DNA of 64,000 nt from an uncultured Sulfitobacter sp. (lineage in GTDB: Bacteria > Pseudomonadota > Alphaproteobacteria > Rhodobacterales > Rhodobacteraceae), in contig CALFWM010000047.1 in NCBI GenBank assembly GCA_937928635.1, positions 1-64,000 on the forward strand. Reading direction: 5' to 3'. This document shows, in pieces, positions 29,347 to 37,925 of the stretch. Within the stretch, counting starts at the first letter, position 1; every line of letters begins with the position of its first letter. The position numbers and the translations under genes were made by a program. The notes beneath the pieces were generated by a model that made no database searches, was not told the origin of the DNA, and saw only the letters and a list, made by a program, of their open reading frames with translations.

Positions 29347-30444
29347 TTGTCTCAGTCATCCACGCGCGCGGATTTCGTCGTATTTGACCGCGTCCAGAAA
29401 AGTTATGATGGCGAAACCCTGGTGGTCAAAGATCTGAACCTGTCCATTGGTAAAGGCGAGTTTTTGACCATGCTTGGGCCGTCAGGGTCGGGCAAGACCA
29501 CCTGTCTGATGATGCTGGCTGGGTTTGAGACGGCCACCCACGGGGATATCCTGCTGGATGGCAAGCCCATCAACAACATTTCACCCCACAAACGCGGCAT
29601 TGGCATGGTGTTCCAGAACTACGCGCTGTTTCCCCATATGACGATTGCCGAAAACCTCTCCTTTCCGCTTGAGGTGCGCAAAATGGGCCGGTCCGAGCGT
29701 GAGGAACGTGTGCAGCGCGCGCTTGATCTGGTGCAGATGGGCGAATTTGGCGGTCGCCGCCCCGCGCAACTGTCAGGCGGGCAACAACAACGTGTCGCCC
29801 TGACCCGTGCACTGGTGTTTGAACCTGATCTGGTTTTGATGGACGAACCGCTTGGTGCGCTCGACAAACAGCTGCGCGAAACCATGCAATTTGAGATTAA
29901 GCGCATCGCGGATGACCTTGGAATCACTGTGGTTTATGTGACCCACGACCAGACCGAGGCGCTAACCATGTCAGACCGTGTGGCGGTGTTTGAAGATGGC
30001 CGCATTCAACAGCTTGCCCCGCCGGATGAATTGTATGAAGCCCCAAAGAACAGCTTTGTTGCGCAATTCATTGGGGAAAACAATACCTTGGAAGGCGTTG
30101 TTCAGGAAATCAATGGCGATGTCGCGCTGGTCAAGCTCGACGATGACAGCCTGATTGACGCCAAGCCGGTCAATGTCTCTGCCGCCGGTGAACGCACCAC
30201 CGTGTCCATCCGCCCTGAACGGGTGGAGATCAACCCGGACCTGGGTGCGGATGCCCATACGCTCAAGGCAGATGTGCTGGAATTCATCTACATGGGCGAT
30301 GTCTTTCGCACGCGCCTGCGGGTCGCGGGCAATGACAACTTCATCGTGAAAACACGTAACCGTGCGGATCAGGCACGGCTGGAACCCGGCACGCAGGTCG
30401 ATATCGGCTGGTTGCCACAGGATTGCCGCGCCCTGGACGCCTAG
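29347..30444 (+). CDS. Polyamine-type ABC transporter ATPase (PotA-like)
   Basis: A 365-residue ATPase: Walker A GPSGSGKTT, Q-loop VFQNYALFPHMT, signature LSGGQQQR, Walker B LVLMDEPLGALD, H-loop YVTHDQ. A C-terminal TOBE/OB domain after residue 270 (SIRPERVEI) is typical of PotA/FbpC-type importers. The start codon is TTG at 29347; a strong GGGGAGGTGAAG lies directly before it and no ATG fits. It is the first of five genes of one importer operon. Confidence 0.9.
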   Translation: MSQSSTRADFVVFDRVQKSYDGETLVVKDLNLSIGKGEFLTMLGPSGSGKTTCLMMLAGFETATHGDILLDGKPINNISPHKRGIGMVFQNYALFPHMTIAENLSFPLEVRKMGRSEREERVQRALDLVQMGEFGGRRPAQLSGGQQQRVALTRALVFEPDLVLMDEPLGALDKQLRETMQFEIKRIADDLGITVVYVTHDQTEALTMSDRVAVFEDGRIQQLAPPDELYEAPKNSFVAQFIGENNTLEGVVQEINGDVALVKLDDDSLIDAKPVNVSAAGERTTVSIRPERVEINPDLGADAHTLKADVLEFIYMGDVFRTRLRVAGNDNFIVKTRNRADQARLEPGTQVDIGWLPQDCRALDA

Positions 30445-30560
30445 GGCGCGCGCGAGCTGTCGTGCGGGATCAGCCCTGCATGATAACCACAAGGGTGGTG
30501 GATAAACCCGAATACCACCGCTTTTTCAAGATCAAACGGGTAACCTAGGGAGAAACCTAA

Positions 30561-31667
30561 ATGAAACTGACTAAAACACTTTTGGCATCCACGGCCCTGA
30601 CGCTGGCGGGTACATCCGCCTTTGCTGACGGTCATATGGCTTCTGAAATGACCATCGTGTCATGGGGTGGCGCCTATTCGGCCTCTCAGCAAGCTGCATA
30701 CCATGACCCCTATGCCGCCAATACAGGCGTCAAGATCATCAACGACGAATCCTCTGCCGAGGCCGTGTCAAAACTGCGCGCGATGAACGAAGCGGGCAAC
30801 GTGACATGGGATGTGGTTGATGTGGTCGCCGCCGACGCCCTGCGTCTGTGCGACGAAGGGCTGGCGATGGAAATCGACCCGGACACAATGCTGGCCGACG
30901 CGCCTGACGGCACCAAAGCCTCCGAAGATTTTGGCGACCTGCTGGTGGGGGACTGCTTTATCCCACAGATCGTGTATTCGACAACTGTAGGATATCGCAA
31001 AGATCTGGTTGGCGGCACCGCGCCCACCGACATCTGTGCACTCTTTGACACAGAAACATATCCGGGCAAGCGCAGCCTTGAAAAGCGTCCGATCAACAAC
31101 ATGGAATGGGCGTTGCTGTGTGACGGCGTGGCCAAAAGTGACGTTTATGACGTGCTGGAGACCGAAGAAGGTCAGCAAAAGGCGCTGGATAAACTGGCAA
31201 CCATCAAAGATGACGTCATCTGGTGGTCTGCCGGTGCGGACACGCCACAGCTGCTGGCTGACGGCGAAGTTGTCATGGGCTCCACCTACAATGGCCGTCT
31301 GTTTGCGCTGATCGAGGAGCAGAAGCAGAATGTCGGCATGTTGTGGGACGCACAGGTGTTTGACCTGGACGGCTGGATCATCCCAACTGGCCTGTCAGAG
31401 GATCGCAAGGCGCGTGCACTGGACTACGTGATGTTTGCAACAGACACACAGCGTCTGGCGGATCAGGCCAAATACATCTCCTATGGTCCTGCACGTAAAT
31501 CCTCTGCACCACTGGTGGGCAAGCACGCCACTCTGGGCATCGACATGGCACCTCACATGCCAACCGACCCTGAGAACGCAAAGAACACGTTCCTTTATAA
31601 CTACGAGTTCTGGGCAGACTATCGCGACGACATCGACGCGAAATTCCAGGCGTGGCTGGCACAATAG
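30561..31667 (+). CDS. Periplasmic binding protein of the polyamine-type importer (PotD/PotF-like)
   Basis: A 368-residue secreted protein with a signal peptide (cleavage near SAFA-DG, residue 22) and the PotD pattern starting MTIVSWGGAYSASQ. Family members bind putrescine, spermidine or related cationic compounds. AGGGAG precedes the ATG. Two hairpins with identical stems follow the stop, before the next genes, as is common where the binding protein must be made in excess over the membrane parts. The ligand cannot be read from sequence; the neighbouring catabolic genes suggest an amine or cyclic amino compound. Confidence 0.88.
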   Translation: MKLTKTLLASTALTLAGTSAFADGHMASEMTIVSWGGAYSASQQAAYHDPYAANTGVKIINDESSAEAVSKLRAMNEAGNVTWDVVDVVAADALRLCDEGLAMEIDPDTMLADAPDGTKASEDFGDLLVGDCFIPQIVYSTTVGYRKDLVGGTAPTDICALFDTETYPGKRSLEKRPINNMEWALLCDGVAKSDVYDVLETEEGQQKALDKLATIKDDVIWWSAGADTPQLLADGEVVMGSTYNGRLFALIEEQKQNVGMLWDAQVFDLDGWIIPTGLSEDRKARALDYVMFATDTQRLADQAKYISYGPARKSSAPLVGKHATLGIDMAPHMPTDPENAKNTFLYNYEFWADYRDDIDAKFQAWLAQ

Positions 31668-31679
31668 GCCACTTGGCGC

Positions 31680-31700
31680 GGTGCGCAGAAATTGCGCACC
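31680..31700 (+). repeat. Hairpin A after the binding-protein gene
   Basis: GGTGCGCA-GAAAT-TGCGCACC, perfect 8-bp stem, 5-nt loop, 13 bp after the stop. It has the same stem sequence as hairpin B. It probably protects the 3' end of the binding-protein mRNA. Confidence 0.7.
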
Positions 31701-31723
31701 CTGCCTGAACAACAAAACCGTAG

Positions 31724-31744
31724 GGTGCGCATTCATTGCGCACC
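31724..31744 (+). repeat. Hairpin B, same stem as hairpin A
   Basis: GGTGCGCA-TTCAT-TGCGCACC, identical stem arms to hairpin A with a different 5-nt loop. It ends 11 bp before the AGGAG of the DUF1330 gene, so it could also affect how much ribosome entry reaches the downstream genes. Confidence 0.7.
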
Positions 31745-31766
31745 TTGCACCACCAAGGAGAACATG

Positions 31767-32060
31767 ATGCCCAAAGGTTACCTGATCGCATTCGGAACGG
31801 TCCATGACCCGGAGTCCTACAAAGGGTACGCTGCCAAAAACAACGCCATCTTTGGCCGGCATGGCGGCAAGTTTCTGGTCCGTGGTGGACAAAATGAGCG
31901 CCCGGAAGGCGCCAAACACAACCGTCAGGTCGTGATCGAATTTCCCAGTTATGCAGCGGCCAAAGCGGCCTATGCGGACCCGGAATATCAGGAGAACCTG
32001 AAAATCCGTCTGGCCGCCTCTGAGTCCGAAGTTGCAATTGTTGAGGGCTATGATGGCTGA
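31767..32060 (+). CDS. DUF1330 family protein
   Basis: A 97-residue protein of the DUF1330 family (dimeric ferredoxin-like alpha/beta barrel fold, related to NIPSNAP/EthD-type proteins). It starts [21 protein letters not shown] and contains FLVRGG and VVIEFPS, which are family hallmarks. Two ATGs lie in tandem; AGGAG is 6 bases before the second (31767), which I chose. It is inserted between the binding protein and permease genes and overlaps the permease start, so it is co-translated with the transporter. Its role is unknown; it may handle the imported compound. Confidence 0.75.
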   Translation: MPKGYLIAFGTVHDPESYKGYAAKNNAIFGRHGGKFLVRGGQNERPEGAKHNRQVVIEFPSYAAAKAAYADPEYQENLKIRLAASESEVAIVEGYDG

Positions 32061-33471
32061 TCAGACTGCGCAGGCCGGCCCCGTTCTGGCTGCCGACGGC
32101 ACACCGCTCAAACGCTCACTGGCCCGCGCCCTGCGCCTGTCGAAACTGCGCGCCCTTGCTCTCATCGCGCCCTTGCTGATCTTTGTGCTGGTCACATTTA
32201 TCGCCCCCATCGCAGACATGCTGTTCCGCTCGGTCGAAAACCAGATTGTGTCTGAGACCCTGCCGCGCACCACGGCGGCTCTGGCGGACTGGGATACCTC
32301 ATCCGGCACCGCGCCTGACGAACCCGTGTTTCGCGCCCTGGCCGAAGATTTTCAAATTGCCGTTGCCAACAAGGACCATACCAAACTGGGCTCGCGGCTG
32401 AACTACGAAAAAACCGGTATCTCCTCCCTGTTCCGCAAAACCGGACGCAAGGCGAAAAAATTTGACCTTGCCGCAGACACCAACTGGAAAGCGGAATTTG
32501 AGGACATCGACGAAGACTGGCTTGACCCCGAGATGTGGCAGGTGATCAAGACCTACTCCCCTGCCCTGACCAGCGGCTATTTCCTGAACTCCATTGACCG
32601 TCAAAAGACCTCTGAGGGGTCCGAATGGCGCCCTGACAACCAACAAATCTACCTGAAGCTGTTCTGGCGCACGCTTGTGATGTCGATTGTAATCACCTGC
32701 ACCTGCATCTTGCTTGGCTATCCGGTGGCCTGGCTGCTGGCCAATCTGCCTGCGCGCTCTGCGAACCTGCTGATGATCCTGGTGCTGTTGCCGTTCTGGA
32801 CCTCCCTTCTGGTGCGCACCTCCGCGTGGAAGGTGATGTTGCAACAACAGGGCGTCGTGAATGACACGCTGGTTTGGTATCATTCGACCTTTGTGGGCAA
32901 GATGCTGGATCCGGTCATCACCTTCCTGCTCAACATCGCGATTGGCCTGTTGAATGGCCTGCTCTGGGTCTGGAACCTGCTCAGCGGGGCCTGGGGCGCT
33001 GTTGATGTTGAGCTCTTTACCTACGCCGTTGCCGGGTTTGAGCGTCTGGCCTTGATCAACAACGTTACCGGCACCATCATTGCCATGACGCATATTCTGC
33101 TGCCGTTCATGATCCTGCCGCTCTATTCGGTTATGGCAACCATCAGCCCCGTCTACCTGCGGGCTGCCAAATCCATGGGGGCGACCAACTGGACTGCCTT
33201 CTGGCGGGTCTACTTCCCGCAGTCGATCCCCGGCATTGGCGCGGGCTCGATCCTCGTGTTTATCCTTGCCATCGGCTATTACATCACCCCCGAAATTGTG
33301 GGCGGCACCAAAGGGGTCTTTATCTCCAACCGGATCGCCTATCACATCTCCAGCTCTCTGAACTGGGGTCTGGCGGCGGCTCTGGGGGCCATTCTGCTGG
33401 CGGCGGTCCTGCTGCTATATTGGGCCTATGATCGCATCGTGGGCATCGACAACGTCAAGCTGGGGGGCTGA
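32053..33471 (+). CDS. Polyamine-type ABC permease 1 (PotB-like, enlarged)
   Basis: A 472-residue inner-membrane permease. The first membrane helix (around residues 32-56) is followed by an unusual insert of about 145 hydrophilic residues (roughly 57-200) before the conserved core. The core has five or six helices and the ATPase-contact loop near [19 protein letters not shown]. Typical PotB is about 280-300 residues, so the insert is the main oddity and should face the periplasm. Similar large loops occur in some alphaproteobacterial homologues. The start overlaps the DUF1330 stop. Confidence 0.85.
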   Translation: MADQTAQAGPVLAADGTPLKRSLARALRLSKLRALALIAPLLIFVLVTFIAPIADMLFRSVENQIVSETLPRTTAALADWDTSSGTAPDEPVFRALAEDFQIAVANKDHTKLGSRLNYEKTGISSLFRKTGRKAKKFDLAADTNWKAEFEDIDEDWLDPEMWQVIKTYSPALTSGYFLNSIDRQKTSEGSEWRPDNQQIYLKLFWRTLVMSIVITCTCILLGYPVAWLLANLPARSANLLMILVLLPFWTSLLVRTSAWKVMLQQQGVVNDTLVWYHSTFVGKMLDPVITFLLNIAIGLLNGLLWVWNLLSGAWGAVDVELFTYAVAGFERLALINNVTGTIIAMTHILLPFMILPLYSVMATISPVYLRAAKSMGATNWTAFWRVYFPQSIPGIGAGSILVFILAIGYYITPEIVGGTKGVFISNRIAYHISSSLNWGLAAALGAILLAAVLLLYWAYDRIVGIDNVKLGG

Positions 33472-33475
33472 GGAT

Positions 33476-34492
33476 ATGACAACACGTTCACCACTCTCTC
33501 TTGCGGCACCCTGGTTGGGGGCGGCTTTGCTGGCGCTCATCGGGTTTGCCACAGCGGGCGTGCCCTATGCGCTGCTGGGCGCGATTTCGGGATTTATCCT
33601 TGGCTGGCTGATCTTCTGGATCGCACAGCGGCGCTATCGCCAAAGCGTGCCAACCTATTACACCGCTGGCCAAACCCTGTGGTATTACACCTTTCGCGTG
33701 ATCGCAGGGGCGATTTTCCTGTTCCTGATCACGCCCATTCTGGTGGTCATGCCGCTGAGCTTTAATGCGCAGGATTTCTTTACCTTCACGCCAGAAATGC
33801 TGGCCTTTGACCCGGCAGGATATTCGCTGAAACACTACCGCGATTTCTTTAACAACGATGACTGGCAGAACGCGGTGCGCAATTCGATCCGCATCGCGCC
33901 GATGGCCACATTGCTGTCTGTGACCTTTGGCACCCTGGCCGCCATTGGCCTGAGCCAACCCCATGTGCCGTTCCGCCGCGCGATCATGGCAATCCTGATT
34001 TCTCCAATGATCGTGCCGCTGATCATCTCTGCTGCGGGCATGTATTTCTTTTACAGCCGCATCGGGTTGCAGGGCACCTATATGGGCGTTGTGCTGGCCC
34101 ACGCGGCCCTTGGCATCCCCTTCGTCATCATCACGGTGACGGCCACGCTGGTGGGCTTTGACAATTCCCTGACACGGGCGGCGGCCAACATGGGGGCCTC
34201 GCCTGTGCGCACGTTCTTCAAGGTGCAGATGCCGCTGATCCTGCCCGGTGTGATTTCGGGCGGCTTGTTTGCCTTTATCACGTCGTTTGACGAAGTTGTC
34301 GTGGTGCTGTTTGTCGGCTCTGCGGGCCAAAAAACCCTGCCATGGCAGATGTTCACGGGCCTGCGCGAGCAGATCAGCCCGACCATTCTGGCGGTGGCCA
34401 CCCTGCTGGTGGTGATCTCTGTTTTGCTGCTGACCACCTTGGAACTGCTGCGCCGCCGCTCTGAACGGCTGCGGGGCATGTCACCGGGGTAG
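33476..34492 (+). CDS. Polyamine-type ABC permease 2 (PotC-like)
   Basis: A 338-residue inner-membrane permease, the partner of permease 1. Two N-terminal helices (residues 10-50) precede the standard six-helix core, and the ATPase-contact loop reads AANMGASPVRTFFKVQMP. It starts 4 bp after permease 1 (GAGG before the ATG). It ends the operon; a palindromic repeat follows 43 bp later. Confidence 0.88.
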   Translation: MTTRSPLSLAAPWLGAALLALIGFATAGVPYALLGAISGFILGWLIFWIAQRRYRQSVPTYYTAGQTLWYYTFRVIAGAIFLFLITPILVVMPLSFNAQDFFTFTPEMLAFDPAGYSLKHYRDFFNNDDWQNAVRNSIRIAPMATLLSVTFGTLAAIGLSQPHVPFRRAIMAILISPMIVPLIISAAGMYFFYSRIGLQGTYMGVVLAHAALGIPFVIITVTATLVGFDNSLTRAAANMGASPVRTFFKVQMPLILPGVISGGLFAFITSFDEVVVVLFVGSAGQKTLPWQMFTGLREQISPTILAVATLLVVISVLLLTTLELLRRRSERLRGMSPG

Positions 34493-34534
34493 GATGTGCT
34501 GAGGCCCGGTGCAGACCGTGCTCCAAAACAAAGA

Positions 34535-34555
34535 GTGGGCCAAGGCCCACCTTAC
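34535..34555 (-). repeat. Palindromic intergenic repeat, copy 3
   Basis: GTGGGCC-AA-GGCCCAC then CTTAC; perfect 7-bp arms, minus-strand orientation. It pairs with copy 4 so that the GTAAG ends face each other. Confidence 0.75.
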
Positions 34556-34759
34556 CAAAAAACCGCCCCAAACGGTCGCGCTCCCCCCTCAAAACGTTTC
34601 GAGCTTAACTTGAAACATGCTTTGTCACTTTTCGCGTTCGACCAAAGGGAAAGGCCGCGAATAAGTGATTCATGTTTGACTCGAAACGCTGTATTTCACC
34701 CTTCCAAAAAACTCATCCCGCCTTCACCGCCGCACAAAACAAACGTCGTTCAATCCCCC

Positions 34760-34787
34760 GTAAGGCGGGCTTCAGCCCGCCTCACCC
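34760..34787 (+). repeat. Palindromic intergenic repeat, copy 4
   Basis: GTAAGGCGGGC-TTCA-GCCCGCC then TCACC; plus orientation, with 7-bp perfect arms (GGCGGGC/GCCCGCC). Confidence 0.78.
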
Positions 34788-34899
34788 TTGCGAAGATCTA
34801 CTACGCCCGACCTTAAACTCGGATCACCGATACCCTGTCATGCTCCGCGCTCTCGGGGCATCAGCGATATATTTTGTTTCTGGTTAAAGGCCGGACGCG

Positions 34900-36201
34900 T
34901 TAGTGCGAATAGGTCATCATCGACGGTAAATAGAGCGACAGCGCGGGCACCAGAACCAACAGAATGATCCGGAAAATATCCGCCATCCAAAACGGCGTCA
35001 CGCCCTTAAAGATCGTGCTGACCGAAACGTCGCGCAGCACCCCTTTTAACACAAAGACATTCATCCCGATGGGCGGGGTGATCAGGCTGATCTCTGTCGC
35101 CACAACAACCAGAATACCAAACCAGATCAGGTCAAAACCAAGCCCTTCGACCAGTGGTGCAAAAATCGGCACCGTCAGCAGGATCATCGACAGGCTTTCG
35201 AACACGCAGCCCAGCACCAGATAAATCAGCAGGATGACAAAAATCACCCCCATGGGCGGAAAATCGAACCCCTGTGCGATCCCCAACAATGCGTCTGGCA
35301 GCCCTGCCCGGTTGACGAAATTCGAAAAAATCATCGCCCCGAACACAACCATAAACAGCTTTGCCGTGGTCAGCGTGGTTTCGCGCGCCACATCCATGAC
35401 CACTTTCCACGTCAATGCGCCCCGGAAATACGCAATGATAATCGCCCCGGCGGCCCCCATCCCGGCGGCCTCTGTTGGGGTAAAAGCCCCCACATAAATC
35501 CCGCCAATCACAAAGATAAACAGGCCCAGCGTCGCCCAGACATCGCGCAGCGCCAGCAGGCGCTCACCCCAGGTGGAACGCTCCCCGGCAGGTCCGGCCA
35601 CCGGATTGCGAGAGACCACAAACAGCACAGCGGCCAGGTAAAACAGCACGCCAATGATGCCGGGCAGAATGCCGGCGATAAACAGCTTGCCCACGGAAAC
35701 CTCTGTCATCAGCCCATAGATCACCAAAATCACCGAGGGCGGGATCAGAATGCCCAAGGTGCCCCCGGCGGCGATCGAGGCTGTGGCAAGGCTGTCGTCA
35801 TATTTATACCGGCGCATCTCTGGCATGGAGACCTTGGACATGGTCGCGGCCGTGGCCAGCGATGATCCGCAGATGGCCGAAAACATACCGCAGGCCACAA
35901 TGGTGGACATGGCCAGCCCGCCCTTGCGGTGGCCCAAAAACGCATAGGCCGCACGATAAAGCTCGCGCGCCATGCCGCCCCGATCCACCATCAGACCCAT
36001 CAGGATAAACAAAGGCACAACCGACAGATTGTAGGACTGCCCTGAATCAATCACCAGCCGTGCGGCATTGGACATGCCTGCGCGATAGCTCGACAGTTGA
36101 GAAAACCCGACAAACCCCACAAGCCCCAGCGCCAGCCCCAGGGGCATGCGCATAAAGGCCAGCAGCAACACAGCGGCAAAGCCGATCAGCGCGAGGGTCA
36201 T
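34900..36201 (-). CDS. dctM: TRAP transporter large permease (DctM)
   Basis: A 433-residue membrane protein with about 12 hydrophobic segments and the DctM signatures near AGGTLGILIPPS and ATEISLITPPIGMN. It forms the sodium-coupled channel of a tripartite importer together with DctQ and the periplasmic DctP encoded upstream. GAGGAAG precedes the ATG, and the start overlaps the dctQ stop by 4 bp. Substrates of this branch are usually carboxylates; the exact one is unknown. Confidence 0.92.
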   Translation of the reverse strand: MTLALIGFAAVLLLAFMRMPLGLALGLVGFVGFSQLSSYRAGMSNAARLVIDSGQSYNLSVVPLFILMGLMVDRGGMARELYRAAYAFLGHRKGGLAMSTIVACGMFSAICGSSLATAATMSKVSMPEMRRYKYDDSLATASIAAGGTLGILIPPSVILVIYGLMTEVSVGKLFIAGILPGIIGVLFYLAAVLFVVSRNPVAGPAGERSTWGERLLALRDVWATLGLFIFVIGGIYVGAFTPTEAAGMGAAGAIIIAYFRGALTWKVVMDVARETTLTTAKLFMVVFGAMIFSNFVNRAGLPDALLGIAQGFDFPPMGVIFVILLIYLVLGCVFESLSMILLTVPIFAPLVEGLGFDLIWFGILVVVATEISLITPPIGMNVFVLKGVLRDVSVSTIFKGVTPFWMADIFRIILLVLVPALSLYLPSMMTYSH

Positions 36202-36725
36202 ATGCCTTCCTCGTGGTTTTCATCCGGCAGTTTGCCGGGCGTGATCAGGATCGACAGCAAACGCACAAAACTGGTGAATGCAGCGGCAAAAATCGCACAG
36301 GTGATAAAGCCTACGACGGGCCAGCGGGGAATACTGAGGTATTCGGTCATGTCATTGTCTTCAAACGCGCGCACCGCATAGTCAAACACACGGTCTCCGA
36401 TTTTCCAGGCGACCAGAATGGTCAGCGCCAGCGTGACAATCGCCGTCACCCAGCCGATCCACCCGCGCCGAAAAACCGGGATCAGATCAACGATGATGTG
36501 ATCATTGCGCAAGAACATGAAGGGAAAGGAGAAAAAGATGATGCAGGCCATACAGATCCGCACCAATTCCACCGCGCCAACAAGTGGGCTGGAAAAGAAA
36601 TAGCGCCCCACAACATCAATACAGGTCACTGCCACCAGCGCCAGAAGCACCAGCGCGGCAACGTTTGCGAAAAAGAGGCTGGTGTTTCCCACCAGCCTCT
36701 CTGTTTTGATCAGGATGTTTCGCAT
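36198..36725 (-). CDS. dctQ: TRAP transporter small permease (DctQ)
   Basis: A 175-residue protein with four membrane helices and the DctQ pattern (VTCIDVVGRYFF near residue 35, then FFSFPFMF). It partners DctM. It starts 6 bp after dctP; only a weak Shine-Dalgarno is seen, which suggests translation coupled to dctP. Confidence 0.88.
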   Translation of the reverse strand: MRNILIKTERLVGNTSLFFANVAALVLLALVAVTCIDVVGRYFFSSPLVGAVELVRICMACIIFFSFPFMFLRNDHIIVDLIPVFRRGWIGWVTAIVTLALTILVAWKIGDRVFDYAVRAFEDNDMTEYLSIPRWPVVGFITCAIFAAAFTSFVRLLSILITPGKLPDENHEEGI

Positions 36726-36731
36726 ATGCGC

Positions 36732-37736
36732 TTACTTGATGTTCTCTTTCAAGAACGTCAGCGCCGCAGCGGCATCCACACCTTTGGCGGAGACTTCCTC
36801 CAGAACAGCCGCCTCGATACCGGAGGTCTTTTCCTTGAAGTAGGCGCGCTGACCAGCGTCCATTTCGATGACGTTGAGGCCAAACTCTTCAACGCCTTTG
36901 GTCCGGCCAATTTCATCTGCCGCATCCCAGTGCTGCCCGATGGTGCGGGCCAGTTCCACGCCGCGCATGTCATCCACACATTTGCGGTTGGCATCCGACA
37001 GCCCATCATAAGTATCGGAGTTCATCAGAAGACCAAAGGAGGTCGTGTACATCCCATCGGGATTTACATAGGAATACTTCGCCAGCTCCGCGATTTTAAA
37101 GGCAAACATGGTTTCAGCCGGGAAAAACACCCCGTCCGCAACGCCCGAGGCAATGGTTTCATAGACCGCTGGCGCAGGCACATTCACGCCCGCAACACCC
37201 AAGGCCGTGCCCACGGCATTGGCCACACCGCCACCCACGCGCAATTTCATGCCGCTGATGCTTTTGTAACCATCTGCCAGTTTTTCCTTGGTGTTCAGCA
37301 AACCGGGGCCGTGTACAAAGTTGGTCAAAACCTCGACGCCCTTGGCCTCGCCGGCACCTGCCAGAAACTTTTCATGGGTCATTTGGTAGGCAACTGAAAT
37401 CTGTTCCGCATTGCCCGGCACGCCGGGCAGTTCGGCCAGCTTGGTAGTCACAAATTTACCGGGGGTGTAGCCATGCACGATCCATGTCAGATCGGCCACG
37501 CCGTCACGCACCGTGTCATATTGTGCAGGGGGCGGGGCCAGCCCAAATTCAATTTTTACCTTCAGATCACCGCCGGAACATTCCTCCAGCGTTTTGGCGA
37601 TATACGGAAAAGTAACCGAGTTCATGGAGTGGTTCGGACCCGCCCATGAGGATACGGTCAAAACGGTCTCGGCAGACGCCGTGGTTGCGGCAAAAACCAG
37701 CGCAAGCGCTGTTGCGCAGCTTGTCATCTTTTTCAT
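36732..37736 (-). CDS. dctP: TRAP transporter periplasmic binding protein (DctP)
   Basis: A 334-residue solute-binding protein with a signal peptide (cleavage near TASA-ET, residue 22). The start of the mature protein (VLTVSSWAGPNHSMN) and the RVGGGVANAVGTALG segment, which carries the Arg that usually binds the substrate carboxylate, are typical of DctP. GGGAGAA precedes the ATG. It is the first gene of the operon, and a 6-bp inverted repeat lies about 20 bp upstream. No regulator is adjacent. Confidence 0.9.
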   Translation of the reverse strand: MKKMTSCATALALVFAATTASAETVLTVSSWAGPNHSMNSVTFPYIAKTLEECSGGDLKVKIEFGLAPPPAQYDTVRDGVADLTWIVHGYTPGKFVTTKLAELPGVPGNAEQISVAYQMTHEKFLAGAGEAKGVEVLTNFVHGPGLLNTKEKLADGYKSISGMKLRVGGGVANAVGTALGVAGVNVPAPAVYETIASGVADGVFFPAETMFAFKIAELAKYSYVNPDGMYTTSFGLLMNSDTYDGLSDANRKCVDDMRGVELARTIGQHWDAADEIGRTKGVEEFGLNVIEMDAGQRAYFKEKTSGIEAAVLEEVSAKGVDAAAALTFLKENIK

Positions 37737-37754
37737 CTATTTTCTCCCAATTAT

Positions 37755-37772
37755 TATGCATGAATTTGCATA
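37755..37772. promoter_or_regulatory. Inverted repeat upstream of the TRAP operon
   Basis: TATGCA-TGAATT-TGCATA, a perfect 6-bp inverted repeat with a 6-nt spacer, 19 bp before the dctP ATG in an AT-rich stretch. Its size and position fit an operator for a dimeric regulator such as a GntR protein; the regulator is not in the window. Confidence 0.4.
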
Positions 37773-37925
37773 TTTTCTTATCTAAGTCCAATGTTACTTG
37801 GGAAATTTGAAGGAACAACAGAAAATCGCGCCTCACGGATCATTATCTCACATAACTATTCGATTCAGGGCCATTGGCGGGTTTCAGTTCTTGCCAAGCC
37901 GCGCTGGTTCAGCCGAAGATGCCGC

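Larger units (their letters stand above)
34493..34899. other. 407-bp region between convergent transporter operons, with repeats only
   Basis: No gene is supported. It holds two copies of the palindromic repeat in opposite orientation (34535 and 34760). Between them is a broken inverted repeat whose outer arms are CGTTTCGAG (34595-34603) and CTCGAAACG (34680-34688) and whose inner arms are AAACATG (34613-34619) and CATGTTT (34671-34677). The layout suggests a small degenerate mobile or repeat element. Confidence 0.5.
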
